Shown one piece after another: positions 14,249 to 22,438 of a stretch of DNA of 30,482 nt (position 1 is the stretch's first letter; each line of letters begins with the position of its first letter). Source of the stretch: an uncultured Eubacteriales bacterium (GTDB taxonomy: Bacteria; Bacillota; Clostridia; Oscillospirales; Oscillospiraceae); assembly GCA_900546295.1 (NCBI GenBank), contig URCK01000012.1, forward strand, positions 1-30,482, read 5' to 3'. A program made the position numbers and the translations under genes. Under the pieces are notes generated by a model. It searched no databases. It had not been told where the DNA came from and saw nothing but the letters and a program-made list of their open reading frames with translations.

Positions 14249-15721
14249 TCACTTGTTGACGCAGGTGTCGGCGAAGCTGAAGCCGTTTTTCATCTGTTCG
14301 CTGGCGCTGCGCAGGACCTTGTTGAGGATCTGCGTGCTTTCCTTTTTCGCCATGGCGCAAAGCTCGTCGTTCGCCTGCGCGGTGAGCGAGAAGTCGCCGC
14401 CCTCGCGCATGAGCCTGTCGTACCTGAGGATGAGCTGGCGGCCGCGGATGTTCACCGCGTCCCGATAGCCCCAGACGCTCTGGATGCACGAGCCGTAGCA
14501 CTTGTCGGCCAGCGCGCCGACAAAGCGGCTGACCCAGTAAAGGTTGTCCGTCTCGGCGTCGAGCGTCACCTTACTCAAGTAATCCGGCATCCGCGCCACG
14601 TTCGTATACACCGGCAGCCATGCGGAAAACGTCGTGGAGCCAAAGCACACCCACTCGACACCTTTGATCTCGTCAGGTACGTCGCTGCGGATCTGGCAGA
14701 TCGTCGTCACACCCGTGCGGTTGATGCCGATGGGGCGGTAGATACCGCTCTTTTCTGCGCTGCGCCCCGCGTAGGGGTCGTAGGGCGTGCCCTGATAGTG
14801 GGACGAGAGCAGATACTGGATATCCTCGGCGGCAACCTTGCGCTCAGGCACATACGACCACGGGATGTCGTCGCTCTCGGGCGTAAAGTCCGCGTTCTCA
14901 CCGTCCCAACGGTAGGTATGCGGCGCAAGGAAGCGCCCCATGAACCATGCGCGCGGCGTGTTGTAGATATGATCCATATCGCGGTGCGAGCCGAAAATAT
15001 CTCTCGGGTTAAACTTGCCGTTCTGGTTGAGATCCAGATGATATTCTGCGATGAACTCTTTGAGGTCTGCCGAGCAGAGGTGGCACTCCTGCGCGCCGAA
15101 GGCATCTTCTAAATCGAACGAATCCATGCCGAACTGGTTCGGGTTGATGACGACGCGATCCTCAGGGATCTTTTTTGCGATCCAGTGGTGGCCGCCGATG
15201 GTCTCCATCCACCAGACCTCGTTTTCGTCGTTGAAGGCGATGCCATTCGATTCATAGGTGCCGTACTGCGCGAGGAGCGAGCCGAGGCGCAGCACGCCCT
15301 CACGCGCGGAATGGATGTAGGGCAGGACGAGAACGACGATATCCTCCTCGCCGATGCCGCCGCAGCGCTCCTCCTTGCCGTCCTCGGCCTTTTGCAGCTC
15401 AACCATCGGGTCGGCTGCGAGCACGCGCGGGTTCGAAGTCGTGGTCTCCGTTGCGGTCATGCCGACGTTTGCGGCGTTGATGCCGGTCGCGGCCCAGATG
15501 CCGTGCGCGGGGTCCACGCTCGGGCAGGACGTGTAGCGCATGGGATTCTCCGGCAGCGCGACCTCCACATGGGATTCCACGCTCCGGTAAACCTTCATCT
15601 GCTCCTCAGGGTTCACCACGATCAGACGCTTTTCATCAAAGTGGCCGTCGTCCGTCCGTGCGATCATCGTCGAGCGGTCATTGGTCGCCAGCCTGCCGGC
15701 CAGCACAGTTGTACAGGGCAT
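14249..15721 (-). CDS. C69 family dipeptidase (PepD-type)
   Basis: A 490-aa protein. The N-terminus MPCTTVLAGRLATNDRS is the C69/U34 signature, with Cys3 as the likely N-terminal nucleophile exposed after removal of the leading residues. Further family features are ARTDDGHF, GMTATETT and NDENEVWWMETIGGHHW. These cysteine hydrolases cleave dipeptides with broad specificity, some linked to peptidoglycan or glutathione-like peptides. There is no signal peptide, so it acts in the cytoplasm. GGAAG lies upstream of the ATG, and a clear sigma-A promoter sits 54 bases above the start codon. It heads an operon with the DmpA-type peptidase. Confidence 0.92.
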   Translation of the reverse strand: MPCTTVLAGRLATNDRSTMIARTDDGHFDEKRLIVVNPEEQMKVYRSVESHVEVALPENPMRYTSCPSVDPAHGIWAATGINAANVGMTATETTTSNPRVLAADPMVELQKAEDGKEERCGGIGEEDIVVLVLPYIHSAREGVLRLGSLLAQYGTYESNGIAFNDENEVWWMETIGGHHWIAKKIPEDRVVINPNQFGMDSFDLEDAFGAQECHLCSADLKEFIAEYHLDLNQNGKFNPRDIFGSHRDMDHIYNTPRAWFMGRFLAPHTYRWDGENADFTPESDDIPWSYVPERKVAAEDIQYLLSSHYQGTPYDPYAGRSAEKSGIYRPIGINRTGVTTICQIRSDVPDEIKGVEWVCFGSTTFSAWLPVYTNVARMPDYLSKVTLDAETDNLYWVSRFVGALADKCYGSCIQSVWGYRDAVNIRGRQLILRYDRLMREGGDFSLTAQANDELCAMAKKESTQILNKVLRSASEQMKNGFSFADTCVNK

Positions 15722-15774
15722 ATCGTTCGATCTTCCTTTCTCGTTCTATTTCGCGCGGCTTGCGATTTCTGCCA

Positions 15775-15803
15775 ATTATATGCCGCAAAGCCGCCGCTGT
15801 AAA
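15775..15803 (-). promoter_or_regulatory. sigma-A promoter of the peptidase operon
   Basis: Minus strand TTTACA (15798-15803), 17-base spacer, TATAAT (15775-15780). Confidence 0.8.
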
Positions 15804-15831
15804 GAGGGCGCGCGGCCGGAATGACGAATCA

Positions 15832-15860
15832 TTGAAATAACGGCAGAAATCTGTTATCAT
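15832..15860 (+). promoter_or_regulatory. sigma-A promoter of the sigma-54 activator gene
   Basis: TTGAAA (15832-15837), 17-base spacer, TATCAT (15855-15860). It is divergent from, and 28 bases away from, the peptidase promoter, so one bound protein could affect both. Confidence 0.75.
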
Positions 15861-15901
15861 GACTGTGTATCGCTTTCTATTACTTGGGGAGAAATGCAGC
15901 C

Positions 15902-17302
15902 ATGGTGAATATCGACACGTTTACATTCAGCTTTCTTGATAACATCCTGATCGTTGACAAAAACTACAAAATCGCCTACAGCAACCGCTTCGGCGCAAAC
16001 AACGACGAGATCTTCGGCGACTACACCACCTCCAGGCTCATCGGGCGCAATTTCTTCGATGCGTTTCCCGAATTTCGAACGCGGGAGAGTCAGATCGTCG
16101 AATGCATGAAAACCGGGCGGACGGTCATCGCAAAAAAGCAGCGCTGCAAGGACTATCTTGGCCGCGATTATTACACGAACAGCGTAGCGGTCCCGCTGAT
16201 GCGGCGGGGCACCATCATCGGCGTGATCGAGCTTTCGATGGATGTCGACGAGCAGGACAATGCGGAAAACAGCGTCAGCAGCCAGAAATTTGACGAGGCC
16301 GTGCGCCGCTTTCAGGGCGGAATGGTGTCCTCGTCCTTCGACTCGATTCTGACATGCGACAAGGACACCAAAAACACCGTTGAGAAAACAAGACTGCTTG
16401 CCGACACCGCGCTGCCCATTCTGATCTGCGGCGAGACCGGCTCCGGCAAGGAGGTCTTCGCGCAGGCCATCATGGAGCACCGGCGCGTCCCGAAGGAAAA
16501 GCGCGTCATTCTGAACTGCGCCGCCGCGCCGGAAAACCTCATAGAATCCATCCTCTTCGGCACGGTGAAGGGCGCTTATACGGGCGCGGAAAATCGCAAG
16601 GGCCTCTTTGAGCAGGCAGACGGCGGCACGCTCTTTCTGGATGAGCTCAACTCCATGCCTTATACCGTGCAGGCAAGGTTGATGCGCGTGCTGCAGGACG
16701 GTACATTCCGCCCGCTCGGCGCTTCGCACGACAAGACCGTAAACGTCAAGGTCATCGCCGCAATGAACGTGGACCCCGAGCAGGCGGTCAAGGCGCACAT
16801 TCTGCGAAAGGACCTCTTCTATCGCTTTTCCGGCGGGCTCCTGTTCCTAAAGCCCCTGCGCGAGCGGCCTGATGACATTGAGCTTTTTACCTCTTACTAC
16901 ATGAGCTTCTACTGCCGCATGTACAACAAGAAGGCTGCCGGCATCTCCCCGCAGCTGCGCCGCGCATTTCTCTCCTATTCCTGGGAGGGCAATGTGCGCG
17001 AGCTCAAAAACGCCGTTGAGGTGATGGTCAGCCGCGCAAGAGACGGAGAACTTCTGTCGTTTTCGCACCTGCCGGATTACTTGCAGATGCGCATCGGACA
17101 GCCCATAGCGCCCGATGCGGTCCCGGAGCTCTGCGACGGGGATGTTTCACTCGACTATGCGGCCGTCATGCACAAAACCGAGCAGGCCCTGCTGCGCAGA
17201 GCGCTTGAGGCTTCCAACGGAAACCGCACCAAGGCGGCCGAGCTGCTCGGACTGCCGCGCCAGACCTTCAACTACAAGCTTCGTTCGCTGGACGAGGAAT
17301 AA
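15902..17302 (+). CDS. sigma-54-dependent activator (PAS-like, AAA+, Fis HTH)
   Basis: A 466-aa enhancer-binding protein. The start is the ATG at 15902 with GGGGAGA upstream; an earlier TTG at 15884 lies within that ribosome binding site. Residues 10-115 form a PAS-like sensor (DNILIVDKNYKIAYSN, then IGVIELSMDV). The AAA+ domain has Walker A GETGSGKE (177-184), the sigma-54 contact loop GAYTGA (224-229) and Walker B GGTLFLDEL (241-249). The C-terminal Fis-type helix-turn-helix is NRTKAAELLGLPRQTFNYKL. The layout is like RocR-type regulators of amino-acid catabolism. It probably activates the SDR gene downstream from the -24/-12 promoter at 17478; the sensed ligand is unknown. Confidence 0.93.
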   Translation: MVNIDTFTFSFLDNILIVDKNYKIAYSNRFGANNDEIFGDYTTSRLIGRNFFDAFPEFRTRESQIVECMKTGRTVIAKKQRCKDYLGRDYYTNSVAVPLMRRGTIIGVIELSMDVDEQDNAENSVSSQKFDEAVRRFQGGMVSSSFDSILTCDKDTKNTVEKTRLLADTALPILICGETGSGKEVFAQAIMEHRRVPKEKRVILNCAAAPENLIESILFGTVKGAYTGAENRKGLFEQADGGTLFLDELNSMPYTVQARLMRVLQDGTFRPLGASHDKTVNVKVIAAMNVDPEQAVKAHILRKDLFYRFSGGLLFLKPLRERPDDIELFTSYYMSFYCRMYNKKAAGISPQLRRAFLSYSWEGNVRELKNAVEVMVSRARDGELLSFSHLPDYLQMRIGQPIAPDAVPELCDGDVSLDYAAVMHKTEQALLRRALEASNGNRTKAAELLGLPRQTFNYKLRSLDEE

Positions 17303-17310
17303 CAGCAGCA

Positions 17311-17339
17311 AAGGGCGCCTGTACGGGCGCTCTTTTTTG
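17311..17339 (+). terminator. rho-independent terminator of the activator gene
   Basis: AAAGGGCGCC (17311-17320) pairs with GGCGCTCTTT (17327-17336) with one G-U pair and a 6-base loop, running into a T-tract. It separates the regulator from its presumed target gene. Confidence 0.85.
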
Positions 17340-17345
17340 GCTAAA

Positions 17346-17364
17346 TTTCGCCGGTTTGGCGAAA
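17346..17364 (+). promoter_or_regulatory. candidate upstream activating sequence for the sigma-54 activator
   Basis: A dyad TTTCGCC-N5-GGCGAAA. It lies about 120 bases upstream of the -24 element, the usual distance for an enhancer-binding protein site, and just after the activator gene's terminator. Confidence 0.55.
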
Positions 17365-17477
17365 AATTGCCGCTCATTTTTTGCCATCTCTTATTGTTTC
17401 TCTACAAAACAGACAAAATCCGGCCGTTTTTATTGAGAATTCAGAAGAAAAACTTTTTTACATTGCACAGGCCGATT

Positions 17478-17493
17478 TGGCACGCCCCTTGCT
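17478..17493 (+). promoter_or_regulatory. sigma-54 (-24/-12) promoter of the SDR gene
   Basis: TGGCACG-CCCC-TTGCT, matching the consensus TGGCACG-N4-TTGC(A/T) exactly with correct GG-to-GC spacing. The SDR start codon follows at 17559. Confidence 0.88.
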
Positions 17494-17558
17494 ATATGAT
17501 GGGCAGAAGTTGTACAACTGATCTTTCACCCACCAAATAGAGAAGAGGGATATACCTT

Positions 17559-18344
17559 ATGTTGAAGCAGGACTATCATTTTACCCCCCGCGCGCTGTAC
17601 CCGGAGCTCAAGGGCAAGCGTGTGGTCGTGACCGGCGGCGCCTCCGGAATCGGCAAGGCCACCGCCAAGCGCTTCGTGCTCGAAGGCGCGCGTGTTGTGG
17701 TTTTCGACTATAACGAAAAGGCCTTTGACGCGCTCAAAGAGGAGATCCCCGGCCTTGCCGGGACCGTCAAGGTCGATGTCAGCAGCGAAGAAAGCGTCAA
17801 GGCCGCCTTCGCAGAGATGGACAACATCCTCGGCGGCATCGACATTCTCATCTCCAACGCGGGCATCTCGATCCGCAAGAAGTTCATCGAAACCGACTTT
17901 GCCCAGTGGAAGCGCGTGATGGGCGTAAATCTGGACGGTATGTGCCTTTGCATCATGGAGGCACTCAAGCGCATGCAGAAGGATAAGAGCAAGGAAAACC
18001 CCGGCGTCATCCTCTGCACCGCCTCCACCAACGGCATGGAGGGTCACCCCTTCTATACCGACTATAATGCCTCCAAGGCAGCCGTCATCAATCTTGTCCG
18101 CTCCGTGGCGCTCGAGCATGCTCCGTGGATCCGCTGCAACTGCATCTGCCCGGGCTATGTGCTTACCCCCATGCAGGAGGCCGAGTACACGCAGGAGATG
18201 TTTGACGAGTGCAACAAGGGCATCCCGATGCAGCGTCATGCCGACCCCGCAGAGGTCGCCGCGCTCTATGCCTTCCTCGCCTCGGACGAGGCAAAGTATA
18301 TCACCGGCCAGCACATTCCCCTCGACGGCGGTGAAACCGCCTAA
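17559..18344 (+). CDS. short-chain dehydrogenase/reductase (SDR)
   Basis: A 261-aa classical SDR. It has the cofactor motif TGGASGIG (25-32), an acidic residue after strand 2 (VVFDYNE) favouring NAD(H), NAG at 100-102, and a catalytic Ser156 (TAST), Tyr169 and Lys173 (YNASK). CICPGYVLTPM is the typical post-active-site loop. The enzyme oxidises a sugar, polyol or hydroxy acid; the class is not resolved. AGAGGGA precedes the ATG. It is the only complete gene behind the sigma-54 promoter, so its expression should depend on the activator and its signal. Confidence 0.93.
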   Translation: MLKQDYHFTPRALYPELKGKRVVVTGGASGIGKATAKRFVLEGARVVVFDYNEKAFDALKEEIPGLAGTVKVDVSSEESVKAAFAEMDNILGGIDILISNAGISIRKKFIETDFAQWKRVMGVNLDGMCLCIMEALKRMQKDKSKENPGVILCTASTNGMEGHPFYTDYNASKAAVINLVRSVALEHAPWIRCNCICPGYVLTPMQEAEYTQEMFDECNKGIPMQRHADPAEVAALYAFLASDEAKYITGQHIPLDGGETA

Positions 18345-18514
18345 CCGGCCGCCGCATCTACCTTCTCACCTCTTTTTCTGTCGAAAAGAACGCGCACAGG
18401 GCGCGGAGAAAATCGAAAATATCTTCCTGATAACATCCAAAAATCAGAACGTTCAAACTGAGGTTTTTTTAGTCTTTTACCGCGGATCCTCATGTATTTT
18501 TGATGGAACCGGAC

Positions 18515-18538
18515 GCCGGACGGCGTAAGCCGTCCGGC
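18515..18538 (+). terminator. GC-rich hairpin after the SDR gene, no T-tract
   Basis: GCCGGACGGC (18515-18524), GNRA-type loop GTAA, GCCGTCCGGC (18529-18538). It is a very stable 10-bp stem that may protect or partly terminate the SDR transcript. Confidence 0.45.
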
Positions 18539-18607
18539 TCTGGGATTCCAAATCTGAAAAATTTTACTGTGTTGGCATGAGGGACATGAAAGAAAGGACC
18601 TGGAAAC

Positions 18608-18739
18608 ATGGAAGAAACCAAAACTTATTTTACCCCGAAACTATGGGTGGCACTTGCCTCTATGGCATTTCTGATCGCGGCCATGTGCAGCGCGATCTTC
18701 ATCACCGGCCAGCAGCTCCATACTCCTCCTTTGAAGTGA
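18608..18739 (+). pseudogene. N-terminal fragment of a membrane transporter-like protein
   Basis: From an ATG at 18608 with AAAGGA upstream, the frame reads KTYFTPKLWVALASMAFLIA, then AMCSAIFITGQQL: a polar start and one clean membrane helix. It stops with TGA at 18737-18739 after 43 codons. A shifted frame carries the sequence on (YSSFEVNIKGTITDFASAPK) before it runs into a terminator at 18815. So both a frameshift near 18720 and loss of the remaining gene are likely. I cannot name the family; a permease paired with the SDR enzyme would be natural in a sigma-54-controlled catabolic operon. Confidence 0.5.
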
Positions 18740-18814
18740 ACATCAAGGGCACCATCACCGACTTTGCGAGCGCGCCAAAGGCACGAACGCCTTCCCGGGA
18801 TCACATTCAAACAA

Positions 18815-18851
18815 AAAGAGGCACAATTCTTCAAATGAATTGTGCCTCTTT
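18815..18851. terminator. bidirectional rho-independent terminator
   Basis: A 15-bp perfect stem, AAAGAGGCACAATTC with its complement, and a 7-base loop. T-rich tracts follow in both directions (TTTCCGCTTTTT on plus, TTTTTGTTT on minus). It serves the broken gene on the left and the radical SAM operon on the right. Confidence 0.85.
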
Positions 18852-18940
18852 CCGCTTTTTGATTCGATTGCCGCGAAGCGATCCGCAGCGCAGCGTTTTT
18901 CTAAAAAACGTCCGTCTTCGCAGCCGCACCAGCCGCTTCT

Positions 18941-20194
18941 TTACAGCTCGATCGATGCAGGGAACGCCTCCTTGCGCAGGATGCCCCACATCTTATCGAT
19001 ATAGGAAAGCGTGTAAAAATTCTCGTAGTAGTGGTAGGAAAACGCGCCTTTCAGCGTCATTTCGTATGTGCCGTCATGCTCCGTGACAAGGCCGAGGCGT
19101 TTTGCAAGCCAAAGCTCCATCCCGTACATTTTCTTGAGCGGCACGCCGAAGAAGGCTTCAAAGTCAGCGGCGTTCACCCTTGTGCTGTACGCCGTCCAGA
19201 ACAGCCAGTAGATCATTCGCTGCCGCCTCGTAAAGCGGAGCGTCAGCGAGGTCGCAAGGCTGCCCGAGCCGATCCTCTCGCAGTAGGCACCTACATCAAA
19301 GGTGTTGATCTTGAACTGCTCTTTGAAAAGACTCGTGGCCGAGCAGCCGAAACCGAGGAAGTTATCCCGGGTCATGGACGAGTAGCTCGCGTTCGGCTCG
19401 TTTGAGAAGGTCCAGATGGAACTGCGCGGATAGCCCCGGCTCATGCAGTAGCGCGTGATGGCGTCCAGCAGTTCCCGCTTTTCTCTTTTGGGCATTGCCG
19501 CAACGGGGCTGTCCGTAAAAGTAAAGTCGATAAAGGGATAGATGGCGACGTGATTCGCTCCCAGCGAGAAGGCCGCGTCAATGTCGGCGCGCAAGTCCTC
19601 GCAGGTCTGCCCCGGCAGGGCGAAGATGAAGTCCATCGAGACTGTTTCAAAGGGGACCGCCGCGAGGGCCGCCGCCATCGCCGCGGTATCGACCCCCTTC
19701 CTGCCGAGGATCCTCTGATACTTGTCCGAAAAGGACTGGATACCGATGCTGATCTTCGTCACGCCCGCTTCCTTCAGCGTTTGCAGCACCTCGACCGTCA
19801 CATTGTCGGGGTGAAGCTCAAGGCCGATTCCCTCGGTGATGATGAAGTGTTCGCCGAGCGCGTCTACGATCTCCTTGATGCGATTTGCCGCAAGCGCGGG
19901 CGTTCCGCCGCCGAAATACAGGCTGGTCGCCTTTTTCCGCCCCGGATGCTGCCCGCCAACAAGGTGTATTTCCTGAATCAGAGAATCAATATACCGCTCG
20001 CATAGCTCCGCGGAATAGCGCACCTTGCAGTAAGGGCAGAAGTTGCAGATGCTCTTGCAGAAAGGGATATGGACATAAAGCCCCAGGCTCTCGCACTCCG
20101 CAAACGGTAAAGCCTGATCATATTCACTTTTGAAGGTGAAAGGCCGCACGCTCCGCGTGAGCCACATTCTTGTTAAGCTCGTAAAGAAGTGCAT
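18941..20194 (-). CDS. HemN-like radical SAM protein (coproporphyrinogen III oxidase family)
   Basis: A 417-aa protein. YVHIPFCKSICNFCPYC (residues 40-56) holds the radical SAM cluster Cys46, Cys50 and Cys53 plus the extra Cys56 usual in HemN/HemW relatives; YFGGGTPAL, IGIQSFSDKYQRILGRKG and MDFIFALPGQT are further signatures. The length and C-terminal region fit the HemN-like family, which includes heme chaperones, methyltransferases and true oxygen-independent coproporphyrinogen oxidases. No other heme gene is nearby, so a heme role is not established. AGGAG precedes the start; the gene begins 9 bases after another radical SAM gene, so the two are co-translated. Confidence 0.88.
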   Translation of the reverse strand: MHFFTSLTRMWLTRSVRPFTFKSEYDQALPFAECESLGLYVHIPFCKSICNFCPYCKVRYSAELCERYIDSLIQEIHLVGGQHPGRKKATSLYFGGGTPALAANRIKEIVDALGEHFIITEGIGLELHPDNVTVEVLQTLKEAGVTKISIGIQSFSDKYQRILGRKGVDTAAMAAALAAVPFETVSMDFIFALPGQTCEDLRADIDAAFSLGANHVAIYPFIDFTFTDSPVAAMPKREKRELLDAITRYCMSRGYPRSSIWTFSNEPNASYSSMTRDNFLGFGCSATSLFKEQFKINTFDVGAYCERIGSGSLATSLTLRFTRRQRMIYWLFWTAYSTRVNAADFEAFFGVPLKKMYGMELWLAKRLGLVTEHDGTYEMTLKGAFSYHYYENFYTLSYIDKMWGILRKEAFPASIEL

Positions 20195-20203
20195 GGCTCG
20201 CTC

Positions 20204-21106
20204 CTAAATGTACTTTAAGTAAGTGCGGAGCATCTCGAAGATGATCCTGGGATTGCCGCGGAACAAAAGCGTATATTCCGCAACAAAAAAGTACCCGCAC
20301 TGCTCGCAGAGGCCGGGCACGTCGATGCAGCGCCCGCAGGTGGATATCTTTCCGTCCTCCATCACGACGCACTGGTGGCAGGGCGTCGGAAAGCGGTTCT
20401 CGATGAGATAGGGGAAGGCGCTTTTCAGGTTAAAGACCGGCGCGCCCTCTTTCATCATCTGCGCGATCACATCGCAGCAGGCGGCCTTTTCTTCTTTGCT
20501 CAAGGCAAGCTCCCTCGTGTCGGGGTACGGCGTATGGAAATTGAAGGACACCGCCCGCACGTTTTTCGTGTCGCGCGCGGCGATACATACATCGCGCACA
20601 TGGTCCTTGTTGATCTGGTTGATCGCCATGTAAAAGCAGATGTTATCCGCGCTCGCGTTGGCGATATTTTGCATGATGGTGTCGTACGTATCGCCGCGAA
20701 TTGCATTGTGGCGCTCCCTGTCGCCGTCCAGGCTCAAAAGGATCAGATCCGCCTCCGGAAGATCGATGGGAAGCGTGCCGTTCGTCACGACATTCACAAT
20801 GAGAAAGCCCATGGTCTTCGCCTCGATAACCAGCTCTCTCAGCGTGCGCTCGCCGTCGCGCCAGAGGAAGGTCTCGCCGCCGCAGAAGAAGAGGATACGC
20901 ACACCCATATCGTAGAGCTGCTGCATCTCCCGGCGGATCTTCTCATAAGGGTGGATGATTGCCGTGATGTTATTGACCGAGCAGTGCTTGCAGTGCAGGT
21001 TGCATTTGTCGGTCAAAATCACCGTCCCGAGGATCGGCTCTTTTTTCCGCAGCAGGATCGTTTTTACGCCGAAGGCGGCAAAGTGCAGAAACGAGGATGG
21101 CTTCAT
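20204..21106 (-). CDS. radical SAM protein with C-terminal Cys cluster
   Basis: A 300-aa protein. DKCNLHCKHCSVNN has Cys35, Cys39 and Cys42 for the SAM-cleaving [4Fe-4S] cluster; FFCGGETFLW and VVTNGT are further radical SAM features. The C-terminal part has six cysteines (C243, C246, C257, C260, C267, C270) in CxxC pairs, like a short SPASM/twitch domain that would bind one auxiliary Fe-S cluster. Such enzymes often modify peptides or proteins. GGAGG precedes the ATG. It sits in the middle of a three-gene operon, between a small acidic protein and the HemN-like enzyme. Confidence 0.85.
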   Translation of the reverse strand: MKPSSFLHFAAFGVKTILLRKKEPILGTVILTDKCNLHCKHCSVNNITAIIHPYEKIRREMQQLYDMGVRILFFCGGETFLWRDGERTLRELVIEAKTMGFLIVNVVTNGTLPIDLPEADLILLSLDGDRERHNAIRGDTYDTIMQNIANASADNICFYMAINQINKDHVRDVCIAARDTKNVRAVSFNFHTPYPDTRELALSKEEKAACCDVIAQMMKEGAPVFNLKSAFPYLIENRFPTPCHQCVVMEDGKISTCGRCIDVPGLCEQCGYFFVAEYTLLFRGNPRIIFEMLRTYLKYI

Positions 21107-21124
21107 GGTGTTCCTCCGTAAATA

Positions 21125-21517
21125 TTATCGCGCGAGCGCTTCTTCGCCGCGGTGCAGCGCGTTCCAGTCGTCGATGAACTCGTCCGTGCTCCAGTCGATG
21201 TCGTTATTCTCGGGATGTTCGATGCAGCCGTCGGACGCTTCGGCGATTTTGGCCGCCTCATCGCGTGTCAGGGACGAAAGGTAACGTATGCGGATCTCGT
21301 CGATCAGCTCCCAGTAGGCGGCGCGGGCGAAGGAATCGAGATCCGCGGGCTTGATCCCGAGAAGGCCGGCGATCGCCTCCTGCTCGCGCGCGTCGCAGCG
21401 GTCCTGAATGGCTTCGAAAATATCGTCCGCGTCGCCGCCGTACCGGCTCAGCAGGCCGATGAGGTTCGATTCGGGAAAAAGTTCCGCAAAGCGGGCGGAA
21501 ACAGTCTTCTTGCTCAT
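21125..21517 (-). CDS. acidic hypothetical protein in the radical SAM operon
   Basis: A 130-aa protein. The start is the ATG at 21517 (MSKKTVSARFAELFPESNLI), which has AAGGAGA upstream; a longer frame to 21565 overlaps the promoter region. It is strongly acidic and helical in character, with many Asp/Glu and few Cys (C near 48 and 103), and ends in WSTDEFIDDWNALHRGEEA. No transmembrane segment, leader peptide or known domain is recognised. It is first in the operon, 18 bases ahead of the radical SAM gene, so it may be a substrate, carrier or regulator of those enzymes. That role is inference. Confidence 0.7.
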   Translation of the reverse strand: MSKKTVSARFAELFPESNLIGLLSRYGGDADDIFEAIQDRCDAREQEAIAGLLGIKPADLDSFARAAYWELIDEIRIRYLSSLTRDEAAKIAEASDGCIEHPENNDIDWSTDEFIDDWNALHRGEEALAR

Positions 21518-21542
21518 AAAAAGTTCTCCTTGTCGAGGCATT

Positions 21543-21585
21543 GTGTTGACCATAGTGTCACACAACAGCGCCCAAAAGTCAACAC
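21543..21585. repeat. inverted repeat between divergent genes
   Basis: GTGTTGAC (21543-21550) and GTCAACAC (21578-21585), separated by 27 bases. The right arm supplies a TTGACT -35 box on the minus strand for the radical SAM operon, although its -10 box is poor. It may be a regulator site. Confidence 0.4.
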
Positions 21586-21600
21586 GGATGCATTCTTCTC

Positions 21601-21629
21601 TCGACGGGCGGGCACTTTCCTGCTATACT
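21601..21629 (+). promoter_or_regulatory. sigma-A promoter of the coiled-coil protein gene
   Basis: TCGACG (21601-21606), 17-base spacer, TATACT (21624-21629), 37 bases before the start codon at 21667. Confidence 0.6.
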
Positions 21630-21666
21630 GAGGACAAGAAACAAGCAGAAGAAAGGACTTGCCGCC

Positions 21667-22176
21667 ATGAACTACACTTCCGCCGAAGCAAATAAGCTCT
21701 TGAAGAAACTCAACGACGAATATACCGCGCTGCTCGACAAGGAAACCCGCAGCCGCGACTTTCGCGCCGCGATGGGCGAGGACGTTGCGTCCGTGCGCCC
21801 CGCCTACGATTACGTCGAGACGCAGGCACGCCTTGCAGCGCTCGAAGAGAAGATTCGCCGCCTCAAGCACGCGATCAACTGCTTCAATACGACGCATTTT
21901 GTCGACGGCTTTGACATGACCATCGATGAGATGCTGGTCTATATCCCGCAGCTCACAAGGCGCAAGAATAAGCTCCTTGAGATGAAAAGCAGACTTCCCA
22001 AGGAGCGTGTCGAGGAGCAGTACGGCCGACAGTCGAACATCATCGACTACCGCTACGCGAACTACGACATCGCTCTCGTAGAGGCGGACTATGAAAAGGC
22101 CGCCGATGAACTCTCCCGCGCGCAGCTCGCGCTTGACGCGGTGAACGGCCGGGAGACCTTTGAGCTTAGCGAATGA
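21667..22176 (+). CDS. coiled-coil protein, possibly DIP1984-like
   Basis: A 169-aa, highly charged, helical protein with heptad-like stretches at about residues 8-25, 58-75 and 135-155. The middle (LKHAINCFN, TIDEMLVYIPQLTRRKNKL) resembles the DIP1984/septicolysin-like family of small helical proteins of unknown function; the match is by eye and not strong. There is no signal peptide or membrane helix. AGAAAGGA lies upstream of the ATG. It is a single gene between its own promoter and a shared terminator. Confidence 0.65.
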   Translation: MNYTSAEANKLLKKLNDEYTALLDKETRSRDFRAAMGEDVASVRPAYDYVETQARLAALEEKIRRLKHAINCFNTTHFVDGFDMTIDEMLVYIPQLTRRKNKLLEMKSRLPKERVEEQYGRQSNIIDYRYANYDIALVEADYEKAADELSRAQLALDAVNGRETFELSE

Positions 22177-22438
22177 ATTCTTTCCGTCGTCTCCATACGA
22201 ATGCCGGACTATTTTGATAACAGAGTCACGATCTCCGTAAGTGTTTATGGTTCGGTGAGAGCATCGGTTATTTGAACGGTTATTTGTTATGCCGCCCCGT
22301 GTTCAATGTTCGGGGGACAACGATTGCGGCGCCGATGGAGCGAGAAAACTTTTTTGGGGGCCGAAGTACGGTTACAGGCTCCCCGCTTATAAAACGGACG
22401 CCGCCCGGGGGCAAGCGTCCTGCACAGGACTTATCAAA
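22177..22438. other. gene-free stretch with a palindrome
   Basis: I see no gene or RNA family here. A 14-base palindrome GTCCTG-CA-CAGGAC lies at 22417-22430, just before the terminator. Short open frames in this stretch have no ribosome binding site. Confidence 0.5.

Noticed and set aside
13733..15112. A 459-codon plus-strand frame across the two peptidase genes
   Set aside because: It crosses the end of one real gene and the start of another on the opposite strand and shows no family motifs.
22177..22438. Possible riboswitch or small RNA in the GC-rich gap before the shared terminator
   Set aside because: No known aptamer pattern was seen, and the gap lies between the 3' ends of convergent genes, where a riboswitch would have no target.
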